A stretch of DNA of 64,000 bases from Brassica napus (Eukaryota > Streptophyta > Magnoliopsida > Brassicales > Brassicaceae): the NCBI RefSeq assembly GCF_020379485.1, contig NC_063436.1:27154423-27218422 (forward strand), read 5' to 3'. Shown piece by piece: positions 20,216 to 32,383 of the stretch. A model generated the notes under the pieces. It had not been told where the DNA came from. It made no database searches and worked only from the letters and a program-made list of their open reading frames with translations. The translations under genes and the position numbers were made by a program. Position 1 is the stretch's first letter. The number at the start of each line of letters is the position of its first letter.

Positions 20216-20600
20216 AAAGTATCCATTTATTAAAAGAAACAATGTTATCTCCCAACTCCTGGTTGGCGATTGCGCGTGCTCCCCCTCTGCAACCCACGGC
20301 TCCGGCCGGCATCCTCTGCCGCCCTCCCCCCCTCCCAGATCCTCCCGACCCAACTCACTTTCCACCCCTCCCCGCCCCCCGTTCACCCTCTATTCTCTCG
20401 AAACCTTCCTCTCCCCCACTTTCTAAACCCTTGCGCCTTGTTCACCCGTCACCTACTACCTCCCTCCTGTCCGCTGGTGTTCCTCCCTCACCCTATCCAA
20501 GGTACTACCCCCCTCATCTGCTTCTCTCCTCCTAGCTTCCTTCCTCCATTCCCCTTTCCCTAACTGTTCACCAAACCCTAATCCAAGTTCCCCTGCTACT

Positions 20601-22161
20601 ATGAACCCCTCTCTAAACCCTCAATCTCTTCCCCCTTTATCTCCCCCTCAACCTTCCAGCCTTCTTGGTGCTGGACCCTCCCTATCTCAATCTTCATTAC
20701 CTCATCCTTCTCCATTTACTGATCCTTCCCCCCCGTTCTGCCCCCTCTACTTGGACTTCAAAAGTAAGATCTAATACAGATAGGACCCTCTGTAGGCTAT
20801 CTCCACAAACCTTCTCTCCAAACGGTGTTCCTAGAGTAATCATACCGGATGAAGTCTACCAAAAAGGAGCTGAGCTTCATAAAGACTTCCTCATCTGCAG
20901 ATTCTTTGGTCGAATCCCTGCATATAAGCTCATTCAGAATGTACTGAACTATCTTTGGGGAAAAGGTAAACATCTGGAAATCCACATGTTACCTACCACA
21001 AACTCTGCCCTGGTGAGGCTCTCTAATGACTTCATCCGCGAAAAGGTCCTTCTCAAAAGATTCTGGTACGTTGAGACATCCATGTTCCATGTCTCTCAAT
21101 GGTCAGAATCGGCTACAACAACCACTCCCTCACTCCAACGGATTCAGCTCTGGGCTCACTTAAAGGGCGTCCCGTTCGATCTAATTTATAATGCCGGGCT
21201 CAGTCATATTGCTGGGCAGATAGGTGAACCGAAAGAAACAGATGACTGGACACTAAGTCTCTCGAGCGTCAGTGTCGCCTATGTTAAAGTCGAGGTCGAT
21301 ACCTCCATCCCGCTGCCACAAATTGTAGAAGTGGGCCGCTCAGATGGCTCATTTGTCATTGTGGAAGTTGAATACCCATGGACCCCTCCGATATGCTCTC
21401 ATTGTAAAGAGTTGGGCCATATCTCCCGTAACTGCCCTCTCCTCCCTGAACCACCAAAAACTGCCCCTCCTACTGACCCACAAACCAAACCCTCAAACCC
21501 TGCTAAACTTGTCTGCTACTCCTGCAAAGCCTCAGGTCACTTGATGAAGAACTGCCCAAAGGGTCCAAAAGAGTGGATTGAGGTATCTCGCAGGAAAAAA
21601 TTGGTTGGAGATCCTGTGGAGAATCCTCTCGCAGGGCCGTCTCGTGTGGCGGTCGATACTCACTTACCAGTGGAAGATCCTCCTCATATTCCTTCTGATA
21701 CTGAGCCTCCTCTCGAGAGTACCCCCATTCTCCCCCCTTCTTCTCCTGTTTCTATGGATATTGACCTCTCCTCCTGCCACCTTGCCCCAGCCTCTCCTGT
21801 TCCCCCAGCCTCCCCAGTATCCCCACCTCACCTTGAAAACTGCATACTTGGCCTCGCAGCTGTTTGTCCATCCCGTCCTGTAATCATTGACAGCAATGCC
21901 TTAAGTCTTAAAAAACCCAGAACTGCAAGAAATAAACCCACTTCTCTTAACCCTTTTCAAATACTAACCCCACCTGACCCCTCCCCTTCAAATACCCCTC
22001 CTCACTCCCCTTCTTCCTCGCCTAAATCACCACCATCCATAGCTTCCCTTAACCTTTTTGTTCCCCCCCTTTTTAACCAATCTTCAGCCGTTTTATCTTC
22101 TCTTAACTCCTCTTCTCACCCGCCCCTCTCTGATCTAGCGGGGGGCTCCCCTTCCCTTTAA
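20601..22161 (+). pseudogene. LINE ORF1, nucleic-acid-binding protein, frameshifted
   Basis: ATG 20601 opens a Pro/Ser-rich N terminus that runs to a stop near 20773. The conserved body (STWTSKVRSNTDRTLCRLSP, then RVIIPDEVYQKGAELHKDF) continues in another frame from about 20735. The switch coincides with a run of seven C at 20728-20734, suggesting a one-base indel. The body resembles plant LINE ORF1 (DUF4283-like domain) and has two CCHC zinc knuckles, CSHCKELGHISRNC and CYSCKASGHLMKNC, then a long Pro/Ser tail. Its role in the family is RNA binding and particle formation. Confidence 0.8.
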
Positions 22162-22163
22162 TT

Positions 22164-25100
22164 ATGTGTAAAAATATTTTTTTTTGGAATGTCCGTTGAT
22201 TTAATGACCAGGACAAGCATCACCCTTTTGTTCAGTGGCTTAATCTTCACAAGCCGCTAGTTGGTGCTATTTTGGAATCGCATATTAAAGAGCCTAATCT
22301 AAGCCATATTATGTCTAGAGTTTGCCCAAGCTGGAATTTTACCTCAAACCATGACACGGAGGAGGACGGGAGAATCATTATCTTGTGGAAGTACCCAGCA
22401 ACTGTTCAAGTTTTGCACCAATCTCGGCAGTCACTTACTTGCGAAGTCTCTCTCCCTCGTTTACCCCGATTTACTTTCACTGCGGTCTATGCTTCCAACC
22501 TGCGTGAAGAGCGTCGTTCCCTTTGGGACGATTTATATGAAGTTCAAACCACTCTCTTTTTGGATCATAGGAACTGGATCATTGGAGGGGATTTTAACCA
22601 GATCACCCACCATGAAGAACACTCTTCCTCCTCTGTCGCTCAACTTTCCAGCGATATGACCGAACTGCAAGATCATTTTCTTCGGCTGGGAATTTCTGAT
22701 CTTAGATTCCAAGGATCCTACCATACTTGGACCAACAAATGCCCCTCTTCCCCTACTACAAAAAAGCTTGATCGGGCATTAGTGAATGGGAACTGGTTTG
22801 AAGCTTTCCCAAACAGTGTAGCCTCTTTCCTACCCTATGAATTTTCCGACCATACTCCCTGCCTCATAGACCTTTCCTGTCCCCTTCCCTCAATTGGAAC
22901 CCGTCCCTTCAAGTACTTCAACTTCCTCTCAAACCACCCTTCCTTTCTCACTGCGGTTGAGAATGCATGGATTCTAAGTGGGAGCTTCGCGCATGACCTC
23001 CACACGTTGGGCTATAAATTAAAAACAATAAAGAGAGATTTAAAAACACTAAACAAAGAGAGATTTTCTGATATTGAGAAGAGAGTTTTAGAAACTAACT
23101 GTTTGCTCAAAAATGTGCAGGTACAATCTCTGGCGGACCCTAACACAGCCTCCTTTACTACAGAAAAAGAACTCATGGCGCAATGGACCTTCCTGAGAGG
23201 AATTGAAGAAGCTTTTTTCAAGCAAAAGTCCCGAATCAACTGGTTAAGACTGGGTGATCAGAATACAACTTTCTTCATCAGAATAGCAGCCAGTCGCAAA
23301 GCTTATAACTCCATTCGATCACTCCTCCTACCTTCTAGTGTGCTTGTGACTGACCCGGAGGAGATGTGTATTATTGCAGTAAATCACTTCAAAGGGATTT
23401 TGGCACCTACCAACCTTCCCCAGCTAGTTTCCTCTCTTCAGTGGTTTGATCAACTTCAACCATTTCGGTGCTCTGACGATCAGAAATGCAGTCTTGCCTC
23501 TTACCCTTCAGCAGAGGAGATTCAGAGAACCATCCTAAAGCTAAACCCTCACAAGTCTCCTGGACCTGACGGTTTCACATCGGCCTTCTTCAAGGACGGT
23601 TGGACAATTGTTGGGCCTGAAACAATTGCAGCAACTAAACAATTCTTCACCACAGCCTTTCTGCCAACTGCAACTAATGCAACAATTCTCACATTGGTTC
23701 CCAAAAGGCCGGGTGCTTCCTCTATATCAGACTTCAGGCCAATTTCATGTTGTAACACCACTTACAAGACGATCTCTAAGTTACTGGTGAAGCGCTTAAA
23801 ATCCATTCTGCCAGAGGTCATCTTACCAAATCAAACAGCGTTTGTCCAGGGCATGCTACTCATAGAGAATACCATTCTTGCATCTGAAATTGTCCAGGGC
23901 GATCACAAGATAGGAGGGCCCAAGAGAATCACACTCAAAGTAGACATAGCGAAAGCTTTTGATACTATAAGATGGGAATTCATATTCCAGTGCTTGAGAA
24001 GCCTAGCTGTTCCAGAAATTTTTCTGCGATGGCTCCATGCTTGTGTCTGTACCACTTCTTACTCTTTGGGCTTCAACGGTGCTACCTACGGGTTCTTCAA
24101 GGGTTCTAGAGGCCTTCGCCAAGGTGACCCACTTAGTCCCTATCTGTTTGTGCTAGCAATGAACTGCCTATCCTTATCTCTAAACAAAGCAGCTAGGGAA
24201 GGTGAATTTGGCTACCACTCCAAGTGCCAAAGAACAAGCTTGACTCATCTATGCTTCGCCGATGACCTCTTAATATTCTGTGATGGTGAGCCTGAGTCAG
24301 TTACTGCCATTTTGAATATCCTAAAAGATTTTGAGCTTCGTTCGGGACTAGCCATTAGCGTGGAAAAGACCTCTTTGTTTACTGCAGGAATTAAACCCCA
24401 TGAGTTAGTTCAGATAAAAGCAGCTACGGGCTTATCTGAAGGTACTCTACCGGTAAGATACCTAGGAGTGCCGCTCTGTACCAAGAAACTGTCGCTAACA
24501 CACTGTGCACCGCTGCTCCAAAGTATCAAATTCAAGCTGCATTCTTGGACAGTTCGCACTCTCTCTTTTGCAGGTAGACTACAACTCCTCTCTACTGTCA
24601 TAGCGGGCATAGTCAATTTCTGGTCTTGCGCATACATCCTTCCCAAAGCCTGCACAGATGAGATTGACTCGCTTAGCAGCAAATTCCTATGGAAAGGCAA
24701 AACCGATGGTCCAAATGCAGCAAAAGTGGCTTGGGAATGTGTAACAAAACCTAAAGCTGAAGGGGGGTTAGGCCTTCGTAATTTGACTCAATGGAACATC
24801 GCTGCTGCACTCAAACTCATTTGGATTCTTTTCTTCAGACAAGACTCCATCTGGTCCTCCTGGTTCGTAACTGAAGTTCTCTGCGGGAATGCAAATAATT
24901 TTTGGGTCATCAATACAAAACAGAAACACACCTGGATGACAAATAAATTGATCTCACTAAGGGATATCGCCTACCCTTGGATCAAGGCACTACTGGGAAA
25001 TGGAGAGAGGACTTACTTCTGGTCTTCGAATTGCCCCCCCTTTGGACGCATTAAAGATTTCTTGCGTGGTGAGGCCTCTGCTTCTCTTGGAATCCATCGA

Positions 25101-25805
25101 GACTCGACCCTGGCTGAACTCTGGGAGCTGGATCATTGGGTTCTTCCTGCAGCGAGATCAGAAAACCAGGTCAAAATCTTCTCACATCTCACATCACTCT
25201 CTATTACTAATCAGCCAGATCAACTTCTATGGAGCCCTAACAACTTGCCATCAGAGAAATATTCAACAAAACTCATCTATAACCTGATCAGGACGGCCGC
25301 GCCTGCTGTTCCATGGCACAAGGAAGTTTGGTTCTCTGGAGGTATCCCGAAACATAAGTTCTTAACTTGGCTGATGACCCTGAATCGTTGTCCTACTAAA
25401 GATAGGATGCTCCAGTGGGGGATCCAAATTGATGGTGGATGCGTGCTCTGCCAAACTCAGATCGAATACCGGAACCATCTGTTCTTCCATTGCAGATACT
25501 CTTGGGACGTTTGGTCGTCTCTAGCTTCACGATGCTCGTTTTCTCCCTCCCCTGATTGGGACGCGACATTGACAACGCTACACAACTACAGGAGGACACG
25601 ACCATGGAGGAAGCTACTACTACTCTCCTGGCAAGCGGCAATTTACCTCCTGTGGTCTGAACGTAATCAAAGACTCCACCGAAACCGGTTCCGTTCGTCA
25701 GACTCCCTCCTACTGGAAATTGACAAGCTAATCAGACTTCGGATTGCAAGCTTCCGGCTCTCAAACCTCTGGCCTCTGGGCTCTAGTTTTTGTTTATCTA
25801 TTTAA
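22164..25805 (+). pseudogene. LINE ORF2, endonuclease-reverse transcriptase, one nonsense codon
   Basis: ATG 22164 is two bases after the ORF1 stop. The typical opening WNVRG is broken: the Gly position is TGA at 22197-22199. From there the frame stays open to 25805. Domains in order are an APE-type endonuclease (GGDFNQI, then FSDHTPC), reverse transcriptase (LKVDIAKAFDTIRWEF, GLRQGDPLSPYLF, catalytic FADD in HLCFADDLLIF) and a C-terminal zf-RVT region (CVLCQTQIEYRNHLFFHC). It nicks target DNA and copies LINE RNA. A single base change would account for the stop; otherwise it looks intact. Confidence 0.9.
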
Positions 25806-25898
25806 GCCATTTGGCTAACTATGCTAACGCATTGTAACATTTTCTTTCTCTCGCTTTCAATAGAAAATCTTTTTGCAAAAAAAAAAAAAGTATCCATT

Positions 25899-26143
25899 CA
25901 CCAGACGTTGAAGGCGACAAGGATAAAGTGAATGGGCCAATCATTTATTAATTTTAATTGAAGCCCACATCACACCTAAATAAAAGTCCATACAAAAATC
26001 AAATGAACTATTCTTGTGTAGAGTTTGACACGTGGCATGCTCTTATTTCTCTATTTAATAATGTAGCAGCATGAGTTAGGGAGAAAAACCCTTGTTATAA
26101 TAAAATCTTTCAGTGGGAGGAGTTAAAGAAAGTAAAAGGAAGG
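25899..26143 (+). promoter_or_regulatory. SUM1 promoter and 5' leader
   Basis: Only 245 bp separate the LINE insertion from the SUM1 start. The segment contains TGGGCC (25933-25938) and a reversed GTGGGC near 25972, similar to site II elements of housekeeping genes. It also has a G-box/ABRE-like ACACGTGGC (26028-26036) and a TATTTAATA box near 26052. Confidence 0.55.
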
Positions 26144-26792
<649 letters not shown>

Positions 26793-27364
26793 CAATTATC
26801 CGGATTTAGAGTTTCATGATTAAGATTTGTGTGATATGAATGGTTAAGTAGTTAGTTATCAGCATTAGGATTTGCAGACTTGTTTTTTTTATCGTGACCA
26901 TTGTCTTTAGAAAACTAATATGGTCATGATGGTTGTTAAAAGACCTTTTGGTGGATTCTTGGTCTTGTTCGTTTGATATTGTCATCCTAATATCACATGA
27001 CACTATTTGCTCTTAATGATGTTCTTTGAAACGATTATCTAAAGTTAATTTGTAAATCTCAGAAGTTAGACCAATTAGAAGTGATGATGAAAAGCTCATG
27101 TATATTAAACTGGGGAGCCATATCTAAAATCCACTTAGCTTCATCTTAACATTCAACATGGCTGAGGAATTTCATTTTCATGAAGAACATACTATATTTA
27201 TCCAAAACATGAACTTACAAAAGAAGAGAGCAAATCTTGGGAACAAACACTCACAACCATCATAGAAGAAACACCAACAAGTTTCAAATGCAACTACCGA
27301 AGAGTTTGCTTATTTCTGGTTAACACTGCCACTACTAGTCTTTTGCTGGTGAACTTTGCTTCCT
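26793..27364. other. Convergent 3' flanks of SUM1 and VTC2
   Basis: The two genes point toward each other here. The SUM1 3' UTR occupies the left part. The segment at 27312-27364 contains the out-of-frame remnant of the longer VTC2 C terminus (see findings). No other gene is seen. Confidence 0.5.
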
Positions 27365-28970
27365 TCAAGCTCCTCCTCTTGGTTTACTACAACCTATGGC
27401 TTCAAAGATGAGAGCGTTAACCTCCTTAAACCTTTCCTCTGACAGAGAAGCATCCGCAAGGAGCCTACATGCCTTCTCCTCTGTAGCTTCTTCGTAATCT
27501 TCCTTCCTCTTCAGCACCATGTGACCACTTATCTCCCACACAGCTGGGTTCACCTGCGATTCGAACACCTCGGTGCTCACTTCACCTAGAGCCTGTTTCT
27601 CTGCGTAACACTGCAATTGACATTATTTAAACAGTTATTCAATGGATCCTAAAACCAATAATGATCTAAAGGCTTGTCAGCTAAAGGTTTATTTATACCT
27701 GTGGCATCAAGAAGATCTGCCTTCCACAATTAGAGATGAGAACGTTGAAAGGAACGTTGTTGTTCTGGAGGCAAATGCAGGCATCTGATACAGTATCAGA
27801 TAGGCCTTGCATAGAGTTTCCATCTTCAAAGAGAAGACCTCTCATAGGGTGGCTCAGAAGCTCTGAGATTTTCACGCCATTATCAGTGGTGATCACCTCC
27901 TTAGAAGAAGCTTTCTCTAATGGAAAAGGCATGGCCAAGTAATATGCCTGAAAGTGAAGATGGTTGATAGTGGCAAAAGCACCAAGGCTGTTGTAACCAA
28001 CTCTGAAGTAAGGATTGGCAGCCTCAGAAGCCATGTGAAGCGCAAGCAACATGCTTTTGTGATCCATCCTCTGAGGCAAGCAGTCAAGAACACAAGGAAT
28101 CAGCAGCACATGCCCATACTCGATGGGACTAACCTGTTATAAGCAAATATACAAAAATTAAATCTTTTGCTAGACAACAACCACTATTGAAACCAAGTCA
28201 AGCTTCTTTTACATTGATGGCAACAACACTGGGAGAATTCTCAGCGACAAGAGGCATGCAGGGGAAGAACCGAGCTTCGGCATCTTCACCAGCTTCAAAC
28301 TGGAAGAGCAGCTCTTCCTGGCTAACTTTAGTGAAGTTGAACTTGCTGCCATCGAAAGACTGCAAAACCTTATCTACACGGAACTCGGTTGGTCTCTTTA
28401 GGTGACGACCTTCGTTAAGCTGAGCAATAAAGCCATACTTCCCCGGGATGACCTAAAAACAACAATGAGAAACACCAGATTGGCTTCACAAGACTAAACA
28501 AGGTTAGAGAAGAGAAGAAATGTACTTTGGTTACGCAGGCAGTGAGATCGTAGCGAAAGAGTCCTCTTTGGTACCTATCCTCCCACTATAAACATAAGAA
28601 CTGATATGAATTGATACTCATTCAAGCAACAAAAAGACAAAACTGAGTCTCTCTTTACCTCGCCGAGGACAAGGGACTCGAGAAAAGCCACCGGAGGCTC
28701 TCTAGCTTCATGGCTGACAACCACCTTCTCTCCGGATGTTTCCAGTTTCTTGCATACGTACAACGGAAGCCTTGCCACTGAACAAAACCACATCAATTAG
28801 ATTAATTCAAACAAGCAAAAAAAAAATCAATGATTCAGCAATAACTCGTACTCACCGTCAACACAACAAGCTCTGAGGCAGTTCCGTCCACAGCCGCCGA
28901 CAGAACCATCGGAAGCCTCATCCTTCTGGTAATTAGACACGACGGTCGGAACCCTCTTGATTTTCAACAT
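27365..28970 (-). CDS. VTC2: GDP-L-galactose phosphorylase (ascorbate synthesis)
   Basis: The model is complement(join(27365..27610, 27699..28133, 28213..28452, 28526..28585, 28659..28777, 28856..28970)), 404 residues. The enzyme converts GDP-L-galactose to L-galactose-1-phosphate, the controlling step of the Smirnoff-Wheeler ascorbate pathway. The N terminus MLKIKRVPTVVSNYQKD and GGCGRNCL are hallmarks. The HIT-type catalytic motif INHLHFQAYYL places histidines at residues 236 and 238. The C terminus (ending CSKPRGGA) is shorter than the roughly 440 residues I recall for Arabidopsis VTC2, owing to a probable one-base insertion. An in-frame extension upstream of Met 28970 overlaps the regulatory uORF region and is not conserved-looking, so Met 28970 is chosen. 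The neighbour SUM1 supports VTC2 rather than VTC5. Confidence 0.93.
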
Positions 28971-29022
28971 TCTCAAAGAAAGACTTTCCCCACACGAAAT
29001 CAAAAGGAAACTCAAAAGAAAT

Positions 29023-29226
29023 CTAAAAGCTAATGGAAGAAGGAAAGAGATGATTTTGGGAACGGCCACCGGCAAGAAAGAGGAGATCGGAAGGGCTGCC
29101 GCCTTCAGACGGCAGGGCTCCACGTCCTCCGTGCGGCGAAGGAATAGACTCGATTAAACAACAACCCTTGCGTCCGACAATGTTGACGTGAGAGCTAACG
29201 CCTCGAGATGGGCCGTATATAGCCGT
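29023..29226 (-). promoter_or_regulatory. VTC2 conserved upstream ORF (ascorbate-responsive, likely ACG start)
   Basis: In the VTC2 leader an ORF ends 52 bp before the main start. Read from ACG at 29226-29224 it encodes 67 residues, including HGGRGALPSEGG and SPSDLLFLAGG. This matches the published concept of a non-AUG uORF of about 60-65 residues that represses VTC2 translation when ascorbate is high. The ACG lies in a strong context (A at -3, G at +4). An in-frame ATG exists further up at 29310; if the transcript begins upstream of it, the peptide would be 95 residues. Confidence 0.8.
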
Positions 29227-29310
29227 GATTGCTGATGACGGAAAACGAATGGGACCCTCAAAACAGCTGAATCTACGGCGGAGAGAGGGGATACAAACTC
29301 GAGAGTTCAA

Positions 29311-31945
29311 CGAGAAAGGAGAGATCTTTCGATGTAAAGTTCCCTTTATTTTTCCACTGGTAGTGTGAGTTTTGGGAAATTGAATGGCTTTAAATAGAAT
29401 AGCAGATGAGTGAGCCTGAGACCAGAAACGTCACAAATATCTTTGTTTTTTTATATTATTATTACTTCCTTTCGATAATTGACAAAAAAAAAAAAAAGTT
29501 TTGTCCTATGTGGCTATGATATTTATCACTATATATTTAAATTTTTTTTTTTGCTAAATATCATTTAAAAATGAAGATTTGGTTACAAAATAGCTAACTC
29601 GAATCTGGTTGACACCAATTCTGTTTAATAGAGACGGCAAAAAGTTCTAAGAAACACAAAATTATATAGAAGTTCTTGTATATAAAACAAATCCGAAAAT
29701 ATATGCATGCTTGCATTATAGTGTACGTCAATATGATTTGTTAATTTTGCAGTAATTGAATAGAAGCTCAAATTATATGTAAAAAGACCTTGATTCATTA
29801 TGTGACCAAAATGTTTGTACACTAAAGTTCTAGTTCAGTCGAAATTTTATGTTGTTAGATATGAAGTTCTTGGGAGATCAGTTTTCTATGTTGTCTATTA
29901 TAGTTTGTATAGTGATTACATATTGGTACATATAAGCCATATATAGATTGATTTATATAATTGGTTTAGTCGGTCAGATCATGTATATAAAAAACTTTGT
30001 TCATTTTAGATTAATTAACGAAAAATGAGATACTTTACTCATATGGTATCAGAGCCAAAACTTTAGATCATGGACAAATGTTTTGAACCAGAGTAGCCTA
30101 ATTTCTCCATATTGTTCTTCTTTTGTCAGGAAACTTGTAGCTCAAACAACGTTTTACCGAATATAGAACCAGTGGTAATCTTTTTAATAACCACAAAATT
30201 CGCACCACAAAATATTACAAGCGGATATTTCTGAGGAGAATCTCTCATTCTAGAGAGTCACGTCGATGGTTGAGAACAGCTACAAATATCATAGAATTTC
30301 GAAAAACAAATTAGTGGAACTAGAACAGTTCCAACTATTTCAACTCAGCTTGGCTGCAAAAGAGAATCTTACGTTAACTTCAATTCACATAGCAAATGTA
30401 CGATCCTGGTCCCTCAAATGATTTTAGATTTTCGATTCAAGTTTCCAACTATTTCAACTCAGCTTGCTTGAATACTCGCATAGGGATTCTCTTTGTGAAG
30501 AACTTCGGTAGCTCGACCACTAAGAGTGACTTAGAGCAAAGAAGTGTGTATGTGACCTATTTAGAAAAAAAAAACAAGGTTACAGAGGATATGTTTGGAA
30601 AATCTATTTTCTCTATATTGGGATAGTGGCTAGTATTGATATGAAACGATCCTAAGGTTTTGTTTTAGTGCATTTTTTTCATCCAGATGCTGCCAAGAGA
30701 GTTGCAGAATCTGAACATGGTAAATTGGTAATTCCTCGTTTAAACTTTAGTACACTGTCATTAATACCAGAGTTAGTGATTTATTTCTTTCACTATTAGG
30801 ACCAAAAGAATATTTCGGAGGAGAACCTCACATTTCCGAGAGCCACGTCGATGGTTGAGAACGGCTACCGATATCAAAAAAATTCGAAAAACAAATTAAT
30901 GGAACGTGTCGGGTCAAGTGGGTAAAACTAAAATTGTAATAGTTAGACTTTGATGATTCTGTTCAAAACGAGCTTGTAACCGAATCTGATTCCCGATTTA
31001 TCGAATGAACTGATAAATAATATATTTTTTTAAATCCAAGAGCTTGAAATTTTTTGATTATGAACACATTCACAGCAAGCAGGCATAATAAAATTCAATG
31101 AGAAGTCCAAGATTTCCTCATAACTATTTTGACACCTTTAATTTTTCTGTGCCAATGTCTCTGTAATAGGTTTTCTACTATGTAGTAACTTCAACTTTCA
31201 ACAAAAATGTTTATCAATAAGTCTAAAAACATATTAACAAAAAAGTCATGTATAGATCAAGATTATTAATATTTTATGTTATCTTTATAGATAAATACAT
31301 TTTATATGGTCACGTTTTCATACGCTGGACGCTGTGTGATCGTAGTAACCACTACAAGGCTCAGTGTGGGGTCTGTGAGGACAATCCGTCTGTCGATATA
31401 GAAATAACGGAATAGTTTGAGACCACATCTCTATCTGGACGGTATCTTTTGTTTTTTGATGTCACTGAAAATTACACTTAAACTAAAAACAAATGAAGGG
31501 AAAAAACTACATGATTGAAGATTCGGAAAATCAAAGGAAAGTATATAACTCTTGAACCACATAATTGGTATGTGGTCCAGTACATTTTTTTTTTGGCAAT
31601 CTCTACCATAATCGCTCCATGCAGGATTCTTCAGATTATCATCATCCGTCTGTGAATAAACGCCAAACACGTGACTAATAAAATCTATACAAAATCATTA
31701 CTCTCCAGTTGTTAGACCATGATTATCGCAGCACCTTAAGTGGGTTTTTAAAGTAAATAACCCATTTAAATAAATAAAAACAAAATAAAAAAGATATAAT
31801 CGATCCTTAATTAGGGATTTTGGAAACCGATCCTTTAGCAACCACGTGTCCACTCAACGTCTCCTCCAATTCTCGGCTTCCAACCTTCTTCGTCGTAGTC
31901 TGCGACCTTCCTCTCTCACCCAGCGGTTGAACACCACCATAGACG
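29311..31945. other. VTC2 promoter and decayed intergenic DNA
   Basis: A TATTTAAAG-like box on the minus strand lies near 29390. Beyond it are an LTR/PBS remnant (29853-30055) and two sets of direct repeats: about 30202-30317 with 30797-30907, and ttccaactatttcaactcag at 30330 and 30441. No intact gene was seen. A 26-residue frame at about 31333-31413 (containing HYKAQCGVCED) looks exon-like but could not be assigned. Confidence 0.4.
29853..30055 (+). mobile_element. Copia/TRIM-type LTR remnant with tRNA-iMet primer site
   Basis: TGGTATCAGAGC at 30044-30055 is the reverse complement of the 3' end of plant initiator tRNA-Met, the usual primer binding site of Ty1-copia and TRIM elements. It follows a CA dinucleotide at 30040-30041 after about 190 bp that begins TGTTAGATATGAAG (29853). 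The start is tentative. No second LTR, gag or pol was found. Confidence 0.55.
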
Positions 31946-32383
31946 ATGGAGACTTCTCGGAAGAGAAGTTCGTCGGGGCTCCTCTCGCGCTCCTCTGATT
32001 CCGTGGCGGGAGCTGAGGAGGAGGCGGCGGAGGAAGAGGCGGGAACTTGCCATCGGTTACGATCGCCTTGGGTTGTCAAGTTTGAAAGGGGATCCCTTGG
32101 GGGAAACGTAGCCGGTGAATCTGTGGATTGTTTGAGAAGCCGTCAGAGAAGAAGGGGCATGTGTTTCCCACGGCCGAGATATAATCCTCACTCAAATTGA
32201 TTGAGATATCATCCAACGTAGAAGAGTTGTGTTACTATCCTCTCGAAATCTCTCCCCGACAATGGTAAATTGACATGCTTCTGTTCTTGTTTTGTATTTC
32301 TTCCTCTCTTAATTATGACTTTTTGCTTATTGATTCTGTAAAATCATTTGATGAGAAAATTGAACCTGATCTAAAGGCGACAG

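Larger units (their letters stand above)
20228..25886 (+). mobile_element. Full-length L1-type LINE retrotransposon
   Basis: The element is about 5.66 kb, with ORF1 then ORF2, ending in a poly(A) run at 25877-25889. A 12 bp duplication AAAGTATCCATT flanks it (20216-20227 and 25887-25898; two further positions match with one change), typical of target-primed insertion. A C-rich 5' region precedes ORF1. Each ORF carries only one obvious lesion, so insertion is fairly recent. It lies in the same direction as SUM1, with its tail about 250 bp before the SUM1 start codon. Confidence 0.92.

Noticed and set aside
20176..20563. Two Pro/Ser/Leu-rich ORFs at the LINE 5' end
   Set aside because: They fall in the C-rich LINE 5' region before ORF1; composition explains the open frames.
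28827..29123. In-frame N-terminal extension of VTC2 (MEPCRLKAAALPIS...)
   Set aside because: It reads through the leader that also carries the conserved uORF; the family start is MLKIKRVPTVV at 28970.
31333..31413. 26-residue exon-like frame with HYKAQCGVCED
   Set aside because: Too short and unassigned; no splice partner or family could be supported.
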